A DNA stretch of 64,000 nucleotides from Crossiella sp. CA-258035 (GTDB taxonomy: Bacteria; Actinomycetota; Actinomycetes; Mycobacteriales; Pseudonocardiaceae): NCBI RefSeq assembly GCF_030064675.1, contig NZ_CP116413.1:5488001-5552000 (forward strand), in the 5' to 3' direction. The position numbers and the translations under genes are program-made. Under the pieces are notes generated by a model. The model saw only the letters and a program-made list of their open reading frames with translations. It made no database searches and was not told the origin of the DNA. Numbering within the stretch: position 1 is the first letter of the stretch; each line of letters opens with the position of its first letter. Positions 42,255 to 51,539 of the stretch are shown here, in pieces.

Positions 42255-43787
42255 ATGCACAGGACGCGAAGAACAGCGGCCCTGCTGGCCGTCGCCGCGG
42301 TCGCGATGACCGTGACCGCGGGAGTAGCGACCGCCCAGCCGGAAGCCGCCGTCGTCCAGGCCGACGAGCACATCGCCGGGCGTTACCTGGTGGTGCTGAA
42401 GGACAGTGCCCGTGCGGCCCAGGGCCACGCGAGCACGCTCACCCAGCGCTACGGCGGGGTGGTCGCGGACACCTACTCGGCCACGCTGAACGGGTTCGCG
42501 GTCCGCGATCTGCCCGAGCGGCAGGCGAAGCTGCTGGCCGCCGACCCCTCGGTCAAGGCGGTGCACGAGGACGGCACGACCAGGGCGGTCGCCGAGGAGC
42601 AGCCGAACCCGCCGTCCTGGGGGCTGGACCAGATCGACCAGCGGACCACCAGCCTGGACAAGAAGTACACCTACCCGAACAAGGCGGACAACACCACCGC
42701 CTACGTCATCGACTCCGGGGTGCGCATCCAGCACTCGGAGTTCGAGGGCAGGGCCAGCCACGGCTACGACTTCATCGACAACGACAACGACGCCAGCGAC
42801 TGCTTCTGGCACGGCACCCACGTGGCCGGCACCATCGCGGGCAAGACCGTCGGGGTGGCCAAGAAGGCCAAGGTGGTCGCGGTCCGTTCGCTGAACTGCG
42901 GCGGTTCGGGCCCGGACTCGGCCACGGTCAGCGCGCTGGAATGGGTGGCCAAGAACGGCGTCAAGCCGGGCGTGGTCAACCTCAGCCTGGTGATGGACAC
43001 CGTCGGCGTCGGCGACGAGCAGGTCAAGGCGTTGGTGGCCAAGGGCTTTGTGGTCGCGGTGGCGGCGGGCAACAACGGTCAGGACGCCTGCACGGCCAGC
43101 CCCGGCCGCACCCCGGAGGCGTTCACCATCGGCTGGATCAACCAGGGCGGCGGCCGCAGCGGCAACTACGGCCGCTGTGTCGACCTGTTCGCACCTGGCG
43201 GCAACATCTACTCCACCGACCACACCGGCGCCTACCGCACCGGCAGCGGCACCTCGATGGCCTCCCCGCACGGCGCGGGCGCGGCCGCGCTGTACCTGGG
43301 CGCGAACCCGGGTGCGACCCCGCAGCAGGTCCGGGACGCGTTGGTGGACAACGCGACCCCGGACCTGGTGACCAACCCGGGGGCGGGCTCGCCGAACAAG
43401 CTGCTCTACACCGGGTTCATCGGCGGCGGCCCGACCAAGTGCGGGGTCAAGGCCAACGACGAGGACGTGTCCATTCCGGACGCCGGTGCCGCGGTCGGCA
43501 GCAGCGTCACGCAGAACTCCTGTGAGGGCAAGGCTTCCGCGACCCTGCCGGTCCGGGTGGACATCGAGCACGGCTACACCGGCGACCTCGCCATCGACCT
43601 GATCGGCCCGAGCGGAGCCACCTTCCCGCTGCACCGCGCCGGCGGCGTCGGCGAGGCGGGTGGCGTGCACCAGAGCTTCACCGTGGACGCCTCCCGCGAG
43701 GAGGCCAACGGCACCTGGCGGCTCTCCGTCCGCGATGTGCACCGCTTCGACACCGGAACCCTGACCGGGTGGTCGATCACCTTCTGA
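42255..43787 (+). CDS. Secreted subtilisin-like serine protease with P-domain
   Basis: 510 residues with GGAGG before the ATG. The signal peptide (1-27) is followed by an inhibitor I9-type propeptide (YLVVLKDSARAAQGHA). The S8 domain has Asp153 (YVIDSGVRI), His186 (WHGTHVAGTIAG), AAGNNGQDAC and Ser334 (GTSMASPHGAGAAAL), as in proteinase K-like enzymes. Residues ~400-510 are a proprotein convertase P-domain (VRVDIEHGYTGDLAIDLIGP, GTWRLSVRDVHRFDTGTLTG). It is an extracellular protease. The S1 protease gene follows after 34 bp and may share its transcript. Confidence 0.93.
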   Translation: MHRTRRTAALLAVAAVAMTVTAGVATAQPEAAVVQADEHIAGRYLVVLKDSARAAQGHASTLTQRYGGVVADTYSATLNGFAVRDLPERQAKLLAADPSVKAVHEDGTTRAVAEEQPNPPSWGLDQIDQRTTSLDKKYTYPNKADNTTAYVIDSGVRIQHSEFEGRASHGYDFIDNDNDASDCFWHGTHVAGTIAGKTVGVAKKAKVVAVRSLNCGGSGPDSATVSALEWVAKNGVKPGVVNLSLVMDTVGVGDEQVKALVAKGFVVAVAAGNNGQDACTASPGRTPEAFTIGWINQGGGRSGNYGRCVDLFAPGGNIYSTDHTGAYRTGSGTSMASPHGAGAAALYLGANPGATPQQVRDALVDNATPDLVTNPGAGSPNKLLYTGFIGGGPTKCGVKANDEDVSIPDAGAAVGSSVTQNSCEGKASATLPVRVDIEHGYTGDLAIDLIGPSGATFPLHRAGGVGEAGGVHQSFTVDASREEANGTWRLSVRDVHRFDTGTLTGWSITF

Positions 43788-43821
43788 GTCCCCGCCAATC
43801 CCCTGCAAGTCGAGGAGCACC

Positions 43822-45273
43822 ATGAGAACACCACGTCTGGTCACCGCCCTGTGCGTGGCACTGGCCGCGCTGGCCATGCCGGTGGCCGCGGCGGCCGAGC
43901 CCGCCCCGATCAGCACCGCCGCCATCCCGACCGATGAGCTCAAAGCCGGTGACGCGGGTGCGAACGTCATCAACGGGCAGCGCACCACGGTCAAGGAGAA
44001 CCCCTTCGTCATCGCCGGTGTCCGCGCCGGCGGCGGCGGGCCGCAGGGCCAGTCCTGCACCGCCGCGGTGGTGGGCAAGCGCAAGATCCTCACCGCCGCG
44101 CACTGCATGATCGACGTCGGCGGGGCCAAGAGCTACATCTACGGCGACGACGACCTCACCACCGCCGGTGATGAGACCTTCCGCACCAACGTCACCTCCT
44201 TCAAGGCGCACCCGCGCTACACCGGCCCGAACTCCTGGCAGACCGGCTACGACGTCGCGGTGATCACCACCGCGGACGACCTGCCCGTGCCGGAGAGCCA
44301 GTGGGCGAAGGTGGCGGGTTCCGGCGACACCGGGCTCACCCAGCCCGGCAAGTCCGGCACCGTCTTCGGCTACGGCCGGACCACCTCCAGCGGCGGCTCG
44401 GGCGCGCTGTACAAGACCACGTTGCCGGTCAACGACGCCAAGGACTGCCAGGTGTTCAACGTCCGGGTCAACCCGGATGTGATGGTGTGCACCGGTTACG
44501 ACAACGGCCGCACCGCGACCTGTAGCGGCGACAGCGGCGGTCCGTACATTGTGGACGGTGTGGTGGCCGGGGTCGTGTCCTGGGGCGCCGGCGGCTGCGA
44601 CCGTTACAGCATCATGGCGCGGCTGACCAACGAGATGGGCGACTGGGCCAGGAAGGAGATCGGCGGGCAGCCCGGCGACGGCAAGTTCACCGTGGGCCTC
44701 TCGCCCTCCTCCGGCAAGGTGGAGCCCGGCAAGCACATCTCCACCAGCGTCACCAGCAAGGCCGGCGACCAGGGTGCGGAGAAGCTGGAGCTCAGCGCCG
44801 CCGGCCTGCCCGGCGGGGCCACCGCCACCTTCCAGCCGGCCTCGATCACCTCGGGTGAGGTCGCCAAGCTGACCATCGAGACCGCGACGAGCACGCCGAA
44901 GGGCACGCACAAGGTCACCGTCACGGCCAAGGGCGGCTCCGGCGCGAAGACCGCCGAGTACACCCTGACCGTCGGCGAGGGCGGCTCCACCGAGGGCCCG
45001 AAGCCCGTTGCCACCCCGAGTTCGGCCACCTCCGGGCCGGGCGGGTTCATCAACACCACGGTCGCCGTCACCGGCGGCACCGGCTCGATCACCCTCAGCG
45101 CCGAGGGCCTGCCCTCGCGGCCGATGTTCATGCCCTCGACGGTCAACCCTGGCGGCAGCTCGAAGATGAGCGTCGGCGTCCCGTTCCAGACCGGCACCTA
45201 CAAGATCACCATCACCGCCACCGACAGCGCGGGCAAGTCCGGCAGCACTGAGTTCACCCTCACCGTGCGCTGA
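43822..45273 (+). CDS. Secreted trypsin-like serine protease with C-terminal Ig-like domains
   Basis: 483 residues with GAGGAG before the ATG. The signal peptide ends VAAAAEP (~25) and a short propeptide precedes VINGQRTTVKENPF. The S1 triad is His94 (LTAAHC), Asp144 (YDVAVI) and Ser238 (CSGDSGGPYI). From ~270 there are two Ig-like repeats (LSPSSGKVEPGKHISTSVTS, then ATPSSATSGPGGFINTTVAV) of the kind seen in secreted actinomycete hydrolases, joined by a Gly/Ser linker. It is an extracellular protease of trypsin/snapalysin-like context; cleavage specificity is not assigned. Confidence 0.92.
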   Translation: MRTPRLVTALCVALAALAMPVAAAAEPAPISTAAIPTDELKAGDAGANVINGQRTTVKENPFVIAGVRAGGGGPQGQSCTAAVVGKRKILTAAHCMIDVGGAKSYIYGDDDLTTAGDETFRTNVTSFKAHPRYTGPNSWQTGYDVAVITTADDLPVPESQWAKVAGSGDTGLTQPGKSGTVFGYGRTTSSGGSGALYKTTLPVNDAKDCQVFNVRVNPDVMVCTGYDNGRTATCSGDSGGPYIVDGVVAGVVSWGAGGCDRYSIMARLTNEMGDWARKEIGGQPGDGKFTVGLSPSSGKVEPGKHISTSVTSKAGDQGAEKLELSAAGLPGGATATFQPASITSGEVAKLTIETATSTPKGTHKVTVTAKGGSGAKTAEYTLTVGEGGSTEGPKPVATPSSATSGPGGFINTTVAVTGGTGSITLSAEGLPSRPMFMPSTVNPGGSSKMSVGVPFQTGTYKITITATDSAGKSGSTEFTLTVR

Positions 45274-45285
45274 CCCCCGCGGGCC

Positions 45286-45318
45286 GGAGCCCGTGCCGCC
45301 GCCCGCGGCACGGGCTCC
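45286..45318 (+). terminator. Perfect 14-bp stem hairpin after the S1 protease gene
   Basis: GGAGCCCGTGCCGC (45286-45299) and GCGGCACGGGCTCC (45305-45318) pair perfectly with a 5-nt loop, 13 bp after the stop. It is a convincing intrinsic terminator of the GC-rich, T-less type. Confidence 0.75.
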
Positions 45319-45378
45319 TCCGCACCCGCCACGACCAGCCATCTCATCCGGATTTCAGCGCAGGCTGGGACGCTGCGC

Positions 45379-45398
45379 CGGTAGCACGACAGCTACCG
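45379..45398. promoter_or_regulatory. 7+6+7 inverted repeat before the serine hydrolase gene
   Basis: CGGTAGC and GCTACCG flank a 6-nt loop, just upstream of the GGGGG ribosome-binding site and GTG at 45414. It could be a repressor site or a leader hairpin. Confidence 0.4.
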
Positions 45399-45413
45399 AG
45401 ATGGGGGTTCTTC

Positions 45414-46586
45414 GTGATCAAGAGACTCGGGCGCAGACCGGTGGCGGCGGCACTGGCCGCACTCGCCGCGGCGGGTTCGGTGCTGGCGGGCGGCACCGCG
45501 CACGCCGCCGACGGCCACGCCGACACCCAGGCGCTGCTCAACGGCTACCAGTCACACGCGGGACCGGGCGCGGCGGTGTACGCGGGCAACCGGACCGGTT
45601 CCTGGCACCTGAGCGCGGGCACCGCCTCGATCATCGGACCGGCCCGGCCGATCCGGCCGGACGAGCACTTCCGGGTGGGCAGCCAGACCAAGACCTTCAC
45701 CGCCGCGGTGGTCCTGCAGCTGGTCGACGAGGGCAAGGTGGCGCTGGATGAGCCGATCGAGCGCTACCTGCCAGGTCTGGTGCAGGGCAACGGTTATGAC
45801 GGCAACCGGATCACCGTGCGGCAGCTGCTCCAGCACACCGGCGGGGTGGCCAACCCGAACGTGCTGACCTACGCCCAGAACGCCGCCGGGCTGCTCAAGC
45901 CGGACGGCAGCGTGGAGCTGCGGCCTCTGGTCGAGGTCGGCCTGCGGACCTTCCCGCCGGTGGCCGAGCCGGGCGCGAAGGTGGAGTACTCCAACCTGGG
46001 TTACATGATCAACGGACTGCTGATCGAGAAGCTCACCGGTGTCTCCATCGGCGAGGCCATCACCAGCCGGATCATCAACCGGCTCGGCCTGACCAGGACC
46101 ACCTTCCCCGGCCCCGGCGACCGCTCGCTGCCCGCGCCCTACCTCTCCGGCTACCGGGGTGTGCGGGCCGGTCCGTTCTTCTTCTGGACCGAGACCACCT
46201 CGGCGCCGCTCATTTCCGAGCCGTCCCTGGGCAGCCCGGCTGGCGCGGTCATCTCCTCGCTGGCCGACCTGTCGAAGTTCTACCGGGCGGTGGTGGACGG
46301 CGGGCTGTTCTCCGCGGCCACCGGTGCGGAGATGCGCCGGATCGCGACCATGCCCAACCCGTCCGACCCGCGCTGGCTCGGGGTGGGTCTCGGCGTGCAG
46401 CTGCTCTCGCTCTCCTGCGGCAACGCCTGGTTCCACAACGGCATCGCCACCTCCGGCTACACCTCGTTGACCGCGGTGACCGAGGACGGCAGGCACGCCT
46501 CGCTGATGACCAACGCCTGGGAGGCCACTTCGATCAAGCCCACCCCGGTGGACGTGATCGAGTCCGCGCTCTGCGGCAGCCGGTGA
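45414..46586 (+). CDS. Secreted serine hydrolase (beta-lactamase/D-Ala-D-Ala carboxypeptidase family)
   Basis: 390 residues from GTG. The signal peptide ends TAHAA (~32). Active-site motifs are Ser90-x-x-Lys93 (GSQTKTF), Tyr192-Ser-Asn (YSNLGY) and WFHNGIATSGYTS in the H/K-x-G position. The typical MIN-GLLIEKLTG and LGLTRTTFPG wording is present. This family includes DD-peptidases, esterases and class C beta-lactamases; the sequence does not decide. Same family as the partial gene at 1-377. Convergent with the LuxR-SARP regulator, 4 nt apart. Confidence 0.88.
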   Translation: MIKRLGRRPVAAALAALAAAGSVLAGGTAHAADGHADTQALLNGYQSHAGPGAAVYAGNRTGSWHLSAGTASIIGPARPIRPDEHFRVGSQTKTFTAAVVLQLVDEGKVALDEPIERYLPGLVQGNGYDGNRITVRQLLQHTGGVANPNVLTYAQNAAGLLKPDGSVELRPLVEVGLRTFPPVAEPGAKVEYSNLGYMINGLLIEKLTGVSIGEAITSRIINRLGLTRTTFPGPGDRSLPAPYLSGYRGVRAGPFFFWTETTSAPLISEPSLGSPAGAVISSLADLSKFYRAVVDGGLFSAATGAEMRRIATMPNPSDPRWLGVGLGVQLLSLSCGNAWFHNGIATSGYTSLTAVTEDGRHASLMTNAWEATSIKPTPVDVIESALCGSR

Positions 46587-46590
46587 GGCG

Positions 46591-47652
46591 TCACGGGGTG
46601 GCGGGGTCGCCCGCCACCCCGTGCAGCACGGCCTGCCGCATCCGGCGCAGCTCCGGCCCCGGCCGCGCGGCCAGGTCGGCGGCCAGCCGGTCGCGCACCC
46701 GGTCGTACAGGGCCAGCGCGTCTGCCTGCCTGCCGCCGGCGCTCAGTGCCCGCATGAGCAGTGCGGCCACCGGTTCGTGGTGCGGGTGCACCGAGGCCAG
46801 CGCCCACAGCTCGTCCAGGGTCTCGGCGTGCCTGCCCAGGCTCAGCTGGCAGTGCGCCGCGCGCAGGGCGAGGTGCACGCCCCGGTCGGTCAGCCGGAGC
46901 CGTTCGGTCTCCGCGAACGGTCCCAGCAGCCCGGCCAGCGGGTCGCCGCGGAACAGGGCCAGCGCCCGGCGGTAGGCCCGCACCGCCTCGGCCAGGTCAC
47001 CCGCGCGCTCGGCCGTGGCCGCCTCCGCGGCGATCCGGGCCAGCCCGGTCAGGTCGAGGTCCACCGCGGTGGCGCGGAAACGGTAGCCCCGCTGATCCCG
47101 TTCGATCACCGGGTCCCCGCCGCGGTGCAGGCATTTGCGCAGCCGGTAGACGTAGACCGGGACCACGTTGCCCAGCGGCGGTTCCAGCCCCCACACCCGG
47201 TGCAGCAGCTCGGCCTGGCTGACCGGGATGTCCGGGCGCAGCACCAGCGCGGCCAGCAGGCTCTGCTGCCGGACCGGCCCGAGGTCCAGCGCTTCCGCGC
47301 CGTGCCAGGCCCGCACCGGTCCGAGCACCGAGATCCGCAGCCGCGCGGCCGGGACCGGGGCGGTGAGCGGGAGGGTGATGCCGTGGTCGAAGGCGTAGAC
47401 GATGGCCGCGGCCCGATCGCGCAGGCCGAGCTTGGCCTGGATGCGCCGGACGTGCTCGGTCACCGCCTGCTCCGCGACCGCGAGCGCGCGGCCGATCTCG
47501 GCGTCGGTGCGGCCGCGGCCGAGCGCGCGCAACACCTCGCGTTCGGTTCCGGTCAGCTCTTCGGTGGTGAGGCTGGGCACTCGCTGAGCGTGCGGTCCGG
47601 TCCGGGCGGCCGACCAGGCCATGAACCGGCCAATTGTGGCCGGTCCGATCAC
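46591..47652 (-). CDS. Regulator combining LuxR HTH, OmpR-type winged helix and BTAD domain
   Basis: 353 residues from GTG 47652, whose GTGA overlaps the upstream gene's stop and implies translational coupling. ATG 47622 is an alternative start. Residues ~30-95 form a LuxR HTH (LTGTEREVLRALGRGRTDAE, VTEHVRRIQAKLGLRDRA). Then comes a SARP-type winged helix (ISVLGPVRAWHGAEALDLGP, VYVYRLRKCLHRGG) and a BTAD domain (YRRALALFRGDPLAG, LMRALSAGGRQADALALYDR). SARPs usually activate antibiotic or other secondary pathways; the extra N-terminal LuxR HTH gives two DNA-binding modules. Targets are unknown. Confidence 0.82.
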   Translation of the reverse strand: MIGPATIGRFMAWSAARTGPHAQRVPSLTTEELTGTEREVLRALGRGRTDAEIGRALAVAEQAVTEHVRRIQAKLGLRDRAAAIVYAFDHGITLPLTAPVPAARLRISVLGPVRAWHGAEALDLGPVRQQSLLAALVLRPDIPVSQAELLHRVWGLEPPLGNVVPVYVYRLRKCLHRGGDPVIERDQRGYRFRATAVDLDLTGLARIAAEAATAERAGDLAEAVRAYRRALALFRGDPLAGLLGPFAETERLRLTDRGVHLALRAAHCQLSLGRHAETLDELWALASVHPHHEPVAALLMRALSAGGRQADALALYDRVRDRLAADLAARPGPELRRMRQAVLHGVAGDPATP

Positions 47653-49802
47653 CGCTGCGGTCTGCGCCCCTGCCGCCGGTACAGCCGCAGCGCCTGCCGC
47701 CACACGTCCCCGGCCGGTCCGGACTCGCCGAGCGCGAGCTGGGCCTCGGCCAGTTTCGCCAGGGTGTTGGCTTCCTCGTAGGTGTTGCCGAGCTCGCGGT
47801 ACACGGTCAGCGCCTGCCGGTAGTAGTCCAGGGCGTCGGCGTGCCTGCCGGTGTGCTGGGCGATGTAGCCCAGGCTGTCCAGGGTGTAGCCGAGACTGTC
47901 CGGCGCTGCGCTGTCATGGTGCTGCCGGAGCAGGGACAACGCGCTCTCGCAGTGCGCGCGGGCCTGCTCGAAGTCGGTCAGCAGGGCGTGGTACCAGCCC
48001 ACCGCGTTGAGCGCCTGAGCTTCCCGCAGCGGCAGGCCGAGCCCCCGGTACAGCTCCAGCGCGCGGGTGGCGTGCGCCAGCGCGTGCTCGTTGTCCCCCA
48101 ACTGTTCCCTGGCCCAGGCGAGGGTGTGCTGGGTGTGTGCCTGAGCCAGCGCGTCGCCGCTCTGCTCGGCCAGCTCCAGCGCCTGCCGGAGGTGCCGCAC
48201 CGCCTCCTCGTGCTGCCCCGCCCTGGCGTGGGCGTGCCCGAGCAGCCGGTGCGCCCTGGCCCGCGCGGCCGGATCGCCCAGTGCCTCGGCCGCGGCCAGC
48301 CCGGCCTGCCACAGCGCGAGCGCCCCGTGCAGCCGCCCGCGCCGCCGGTGCACCACGTCCAGCGCACCGGCCAGCTGCCACACCAGCAGGTGCCACCCCC
48401 GGTCCCTGGCCAACCGGTGCACCGCCGCCAGGTTGCCCTCCTCGGCATCGAACCAGGCCAGCGCCGCGGCCTCGTCCCGCAGGTGGCTGTCGGTGGCGGG
48501 CGGTTCCAGCGGGATCGGCTCGCGGTGCGGGGCCAGCAGCCGGTCCGCGGCGTGCGCGGTGCTCAGGTAGTGCCCGGCCAACGCGGCCTCCCGGTCCGCA
48601 TCGCCCGCCGCCAGGCGCTGGGCGTACTGCCGCACCAGGTCGTGGAAGCGGTACCGGCCGGGCACGGGCTGCTGGAGCAGGTGCGCGTCCACCAGCTCTT
48701 CCAGCAACTCCTCGGCAGCGGCCACCTCGATCCCGGCGAGCGCGGCCGCGGCCCGCCGTTCGATGTCCGGCCCGGGATGCAGCCCCAGCAGCCGGAACAG
48801 CCGCTGCTGCGCATCCGTGAGCTGCCGGTAGGACACCTCGAACGCCGCACCCACCCCCGCCAGCCGACCCTCCCGCAGCCGCTCGGTCAGATCCGCCACC
48901 GTCCACGCCGGACGCCCGCGCAACCGGGCGGCCGCGATCCGGACCGCCAGCGGCAGGAACCCGCAGCACCGCACCAGCTCCGCCACGGCTTCCCGTTGTC
49001 CGGCAACACGTTCCGCCCCCGCCACCCGCTCGAACAACGCGACCGCGTCCGCGGCGGACAACACGTCCAGCGACACCGCCCGCCCACTGCCCAACCCCGC
49101 GAGCCGCCCCCGGCTGGTCACCAGCGCCAGACACCCGGCCGCCCCCGGCAACAACGGCCGCACCTGCGCCGCGCTCACCGCGTTGTCCAGCACCACCAGC
49201 ACCCGCCGCCCGGCCAGCTCCGCCCGCCACAACGAGGCCCGCTCATCCAGCCCAGCCGGAATCCGCTCCCCGCCAACCCCCAACGCGCGCAACAACATCT
49301 CCAGCGCCGCCGCCGGATCGGTGGCCTCCCGCTCACTGGCGTGCCCGTGCAGGTCGATGAACAGCGCGCCGTCGGGATAACGCCCGGCCAGCCGGTGCGC
49401 GACGTGCACGGCCAGCGTGGTCTTGCCCACCCCGGCCATCCCGTCGATCGCGTCGATCACCACCGTCCGCGGCCTGCCGTCACCCAGCTCCGCCAGCAGC
49501 CGCTCAACCTCCTCGGCCCGCCCGGTGAACTCCGCGGTGTCCCCCGGCAGGTCGTTGCGACCACCGGCGGGCGGCGCGGGATCATCCACGGCCGCGGCCA
49601 GCAACTGACCGCGTTCGGCCGGTGCCAACTCCAGCGCGTCGGCCAGCCGCCGGGCCGTGGACGGCCGGGGATCGGCCCGCCTACCGGTCTCCAGCCCGCC
49701 GATGGTGCGCACACCGACCCCGGACCGCTGCGCCAACTGCTCCTGGGTGAGCCCCGCCAGCACCCTGAACTGCCGCAGCCGCAAGCCGAACCGGCCCGTC
49801 AC
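47649..49802 (-). CDS. XRE-NB-ARC-TPR regulator
   Basis: 717 residues from GTG. The XRE HTH is at the N-terminus (LRQFRVLAGLTQEQLAQRSG, IGGLETGRRADPRPSTARRL). The NB-ARC ATPase has Walker A GMAGVGKTT (121-129), VLVVLDNAVSAAQVRPLLPG and LPLAVRIAAARLRGRP. TPR repeats fill the second half (ARAHRLLGHAHARAGQHEEA, LDSLGYIAQHTGRHADALDY). This is the AfsR-like sensor layout without its own SARP domain, which instead is encoded by the coupled downstream gene. It is divergent from the FAD monooxygenase, a possible target. Confidence 0.9.
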   Translation of the reverse strand: MTGRFGLRLRQFRVLAGLTQEQLAQRSGVGVRTIGGLETGRRADPRPSTARRLADALELAPAERGQLLAAAVDDPAPPAGGRNDLPGDTAEFTGRAEEVERLLAELGDGRPRTVVIDAIDGMAGVGKTTLAVHVAHRLAGRYPDGALFIDLHGHASEREATDPAAALEMLLRALGVGGERIPAGLDERASLWRAELAGRRVLVVLDNAVSAAQVRPLLPGAAGCLALVTSRGRLAGLGSGRAVSLDVLSAADAVALFERVAGAERVAGQREAVAELVRCCGFLPLAVRIAAARLRGRPAWTVADLTERLREGRLAGVGAAFEVSYRQLTDAQQRLFRLLGLHPGPDIERRAAAALAGIEVAAAEELLEELVDAHLLQQPVPGRYRFHDLVRQYAQRLAAGDADREAALAGHYLSTAHAADRLLAPHREPIPLEPPATDSHLRDEAAALAWFDAEEGNLAAVHRLARDRGWHLLVWQLAGALDVVHRRRGRLHGALALWQAGLAAAEALGDPAARARAHRLLGHAHARAGQHEEAVRHLRQALELAEQSGDALAQAHTQHTLAWAREQLGDNEHALAHATRALELYRGLGLPLREAQALNAVGWYHALLTDFEQARAHCESALSLLRQHHDSAAPDSLGYTLDSLGYIAQHTGRHADALDYYRQALTVYRELGNTYEEANTLAKLAEAQLALGESGPAGDVWRQALRLYRRQGRRPQR

Positions 49803-49861
49803 CCGTCACTCCCCCTGGGGAAAGCGGAGCAGCTACTCCGTCCCACTCCAACATATAGCGC

Positions 49862-49889
49862 ACCGGGGGCCTTGCGGCAAGGCCCCGGT
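49862..49889. other. Long inverted repeat in the divergent region before the FAD monooxygenase
   Basis: ACCGGGGGCCTTGC pairs with GCAAGGCCCCGGT with one bulged G and a 1-nt centre, so the arms nearly touch. It resembles a terminator but sits upstream of both divergent genes, next to TATAGC (49855-49860), which looks like a -10 box. It may act as an attenuator, operator or cruciform. Confidence 0.45.
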
Positions 49890-49943
49890 CATGCCGCAGA
49901 ATCTCCCGCCGTAGCCACAACCAGCGAAAACGGGAGTACCCAG

Positions 49944-51491
49944 GTGCGAATGACGGACGCCGACGTGATCATCGTGGGCGCGGGCCCCACCGGGCTGATG
50001 CTGGCCGGTGAACTGCGGCTGACCGGGGTGCGGCCGCTGGTGCTGGAGCGGCAGCCGGAGCTGCGGGACATCCCGAAGGCCGGTGGGCTGGGCGGGCAGG
50101 TCCTGGAGCTGTTGCGCTACCGGGGTGTGCTGGACAAGCTGGTCGCGGCCACCACCGGTCCGCTGCCGCCGCCCCGGTTCCCCTTCGGCGGGGTGCACGT
50201 GGACCTCACCCGCCTGCCGGACCCGCCGATGCACGCGCTGCCGCTGCCGCAGGCGCGACTGGAGCGGGTGCTGGAGGACCACGCCCTGGCGGTTGGCACC
50301 GAGATCCGGCGCGGGCACGAGGTGCTCGGGGTGAGTCAGGACGAGGACGGGGTCACCGCGGAGGTGCGCGGGCCGGACGGGCCGTACGAGGTGCGGGGCA
50401 GGTACCTGGTGGGCTGTGACGGGCCGCGCAGCCCGGTGCGGGAGCTGGCCGGGATTCCATTCCCCGGCACCACCTATCCGGAGGTGAACCGGTTCGCGCA
50501 CGTGACCTTGCCGGAGTCGGTGCGGGTGCTGGACGACGGCGATCTGGACATCGCCGGGCAGCGCCGGATCGCCGCCGGTTTCACCCGGACCGAGCGGGGT
50601 GTGTTCGCCTTCGGGCCGCTCTCCCCCGGGTCGGTGATGGTCTACACCACCGAGGACGAGTTCACCCAGCCCGAGGACGACGCGCCGATGACGCTGGCCG
50701 AGGTCAGCGAGAGCGTGCGCCGGGTGCTGGGCATCGACCTGCCCATGGGCGAAGCCAGCAGGCTCTCCCGCTACCGCCACCAGGCGCGGCAGGCCGAGCG
50801 GTACCGGGACGGCCGGATCCTGCTCGCCGGTGATGCGGCGCACCAGTTCCCGGCCACCGGGGTCGGGCTCAACGCCGGGATGCTGGACGCGGTCAACCTG
50901 GCCTGGAAGCTGGCCGCCGCACTGCAAGGCTGGGCTCCGGACGGGCTGTTGGAGACCTACCACCAGGAGCGGCACTTCGCCGGGGCGCGCACCCTCCAGC
51001 ACACCCAGGCCCAGGTGGCGTTGCGGCGCACCCAGGACGCGGCCGCCGACGCGCTGCGCGCGGTGTTCCAGGAACTGCTCGCCGACGAGCCCGCGGCCCG
51101 GCGGATCGGCGCCATGATCGCGGGTTCGGACTTCCGCTACCCGCTGCCCGGCGCCGACCGGCACCCCTTGGTCGGCGCGTTCGCCCCCGACCTCGCCCTG
51201 CACACCGACCAGGGCGGCACCAGCGTCGCCGAACTGCTCGCCGCCGCGCGGCCGGTGCTGCTCGACCTGACCGGGCGGGCCGACCTGCACGAGGTCGCCG
51301 GGGACTGGCGGCACCGGGTCGACCTGGTCACCGCCAAGACCGAGGACCGGCCGGCCGACCTGCTGCTGATCCGCCCGGACGCGCACATCGCCTGGGCGGC
51401 AAGCCTCGACGAGCCCGCGGACACCGCGGCACCCGCACTGCGCGAGGCCCTCGCCACCTGGTTCGGCGACCCGGTCGCTGAGCTCGGCTAG
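49944..51491 (+). CDS. FAD-dependent monooxygenase (aromatic hydroxylase family)
   Basis: 515 residues from GTG, preferred over ATG 49950 because GGGAG is 7 nt away. The FAD/NAD(P)H motifs are DVIIVGAGPTGLMLAGELRL, YLVGCDGPRSPVRELAG and GRILLAGDAAHQFPATGVGL, and the C-terminal thioredoxin-like tail is DLLLIRPDAHIAW. Such class A flavin monooxygenases hydroxylate phenols, polyketides or drugs (rifampicin monooxygenase-like enzymes belong here). No PKS is adjacent, so detoxification is as likely as biosynthesis. The coupled regulators upstream may control it. Confidence 0.88.
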   Translation: MRMTDADVIIVGAGPTGLMLAGELRLTGVRPLVLERQPELRDIPKAGGLGGQVLELLRYRGVLDKLVAATTGPLPPPRFPFGGVHVDLTRLPDPPMHALPLPQARLERVLEDHALAVGTEIRRGHEVLGVSQDEDGVTAEVRGPDGPYEVRGRYLVGCDGPRSPVRELAGIPFPGTTYPEVNRFAHVTLPESVRVLDDGDLDIAGQRRIAAGFTRTERGVFAFGPLSPGSVMVYTTEDEFTQPEDDAPMTLAEVSESVRRVLGIDLPMGEASRLSRYRHQARQAERYRDGRILLAGDAAHQFPATGVGLNAGMLDAVNLAWKLAAALQGWAPDGLLETYHQERHFAGARTLQHTQAQVALRRTQDAAADALRAVFQELLADEPAARRIGAMIAGSDFRYPLPGADRHPLVGAFAPDLALHTDQGGTSVAELLAAARPVLLDLTGRADLHEVAGDWRHRVDLVTAKTEDRPADLLLIRPDAHIAWAASLDEPADTAAPALREALATWFGDPVAELG

Positions 51492-51500
51492 ACGGTGCGC

Positions 51501-51529
51501 CCGCGCTGCCTCCGCCAGGGGCAGCGCGG
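51501..51529. terminator. 10-bp stem hairpin between convergent genes
   Basis: CCGCGCTGCC (51501-51510) pairs with GGCAGCGCGG (51520-51529) around a 9-nt loop. It lies between the convergent stops of the monooxygenase and the oxidoreductase and would act in both directions. Confidence 0.65.
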
Positions 51530-51539
51530 CCGCCACTGC

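Noticed and set aside
42078-44129. Upstream extension of the LAL regulator frame through the protease gene
   Set aside because: The extension is antisense to the subtilisin-like protease and S1 protease; the LAL Walker domain begins right after ATG 42077.
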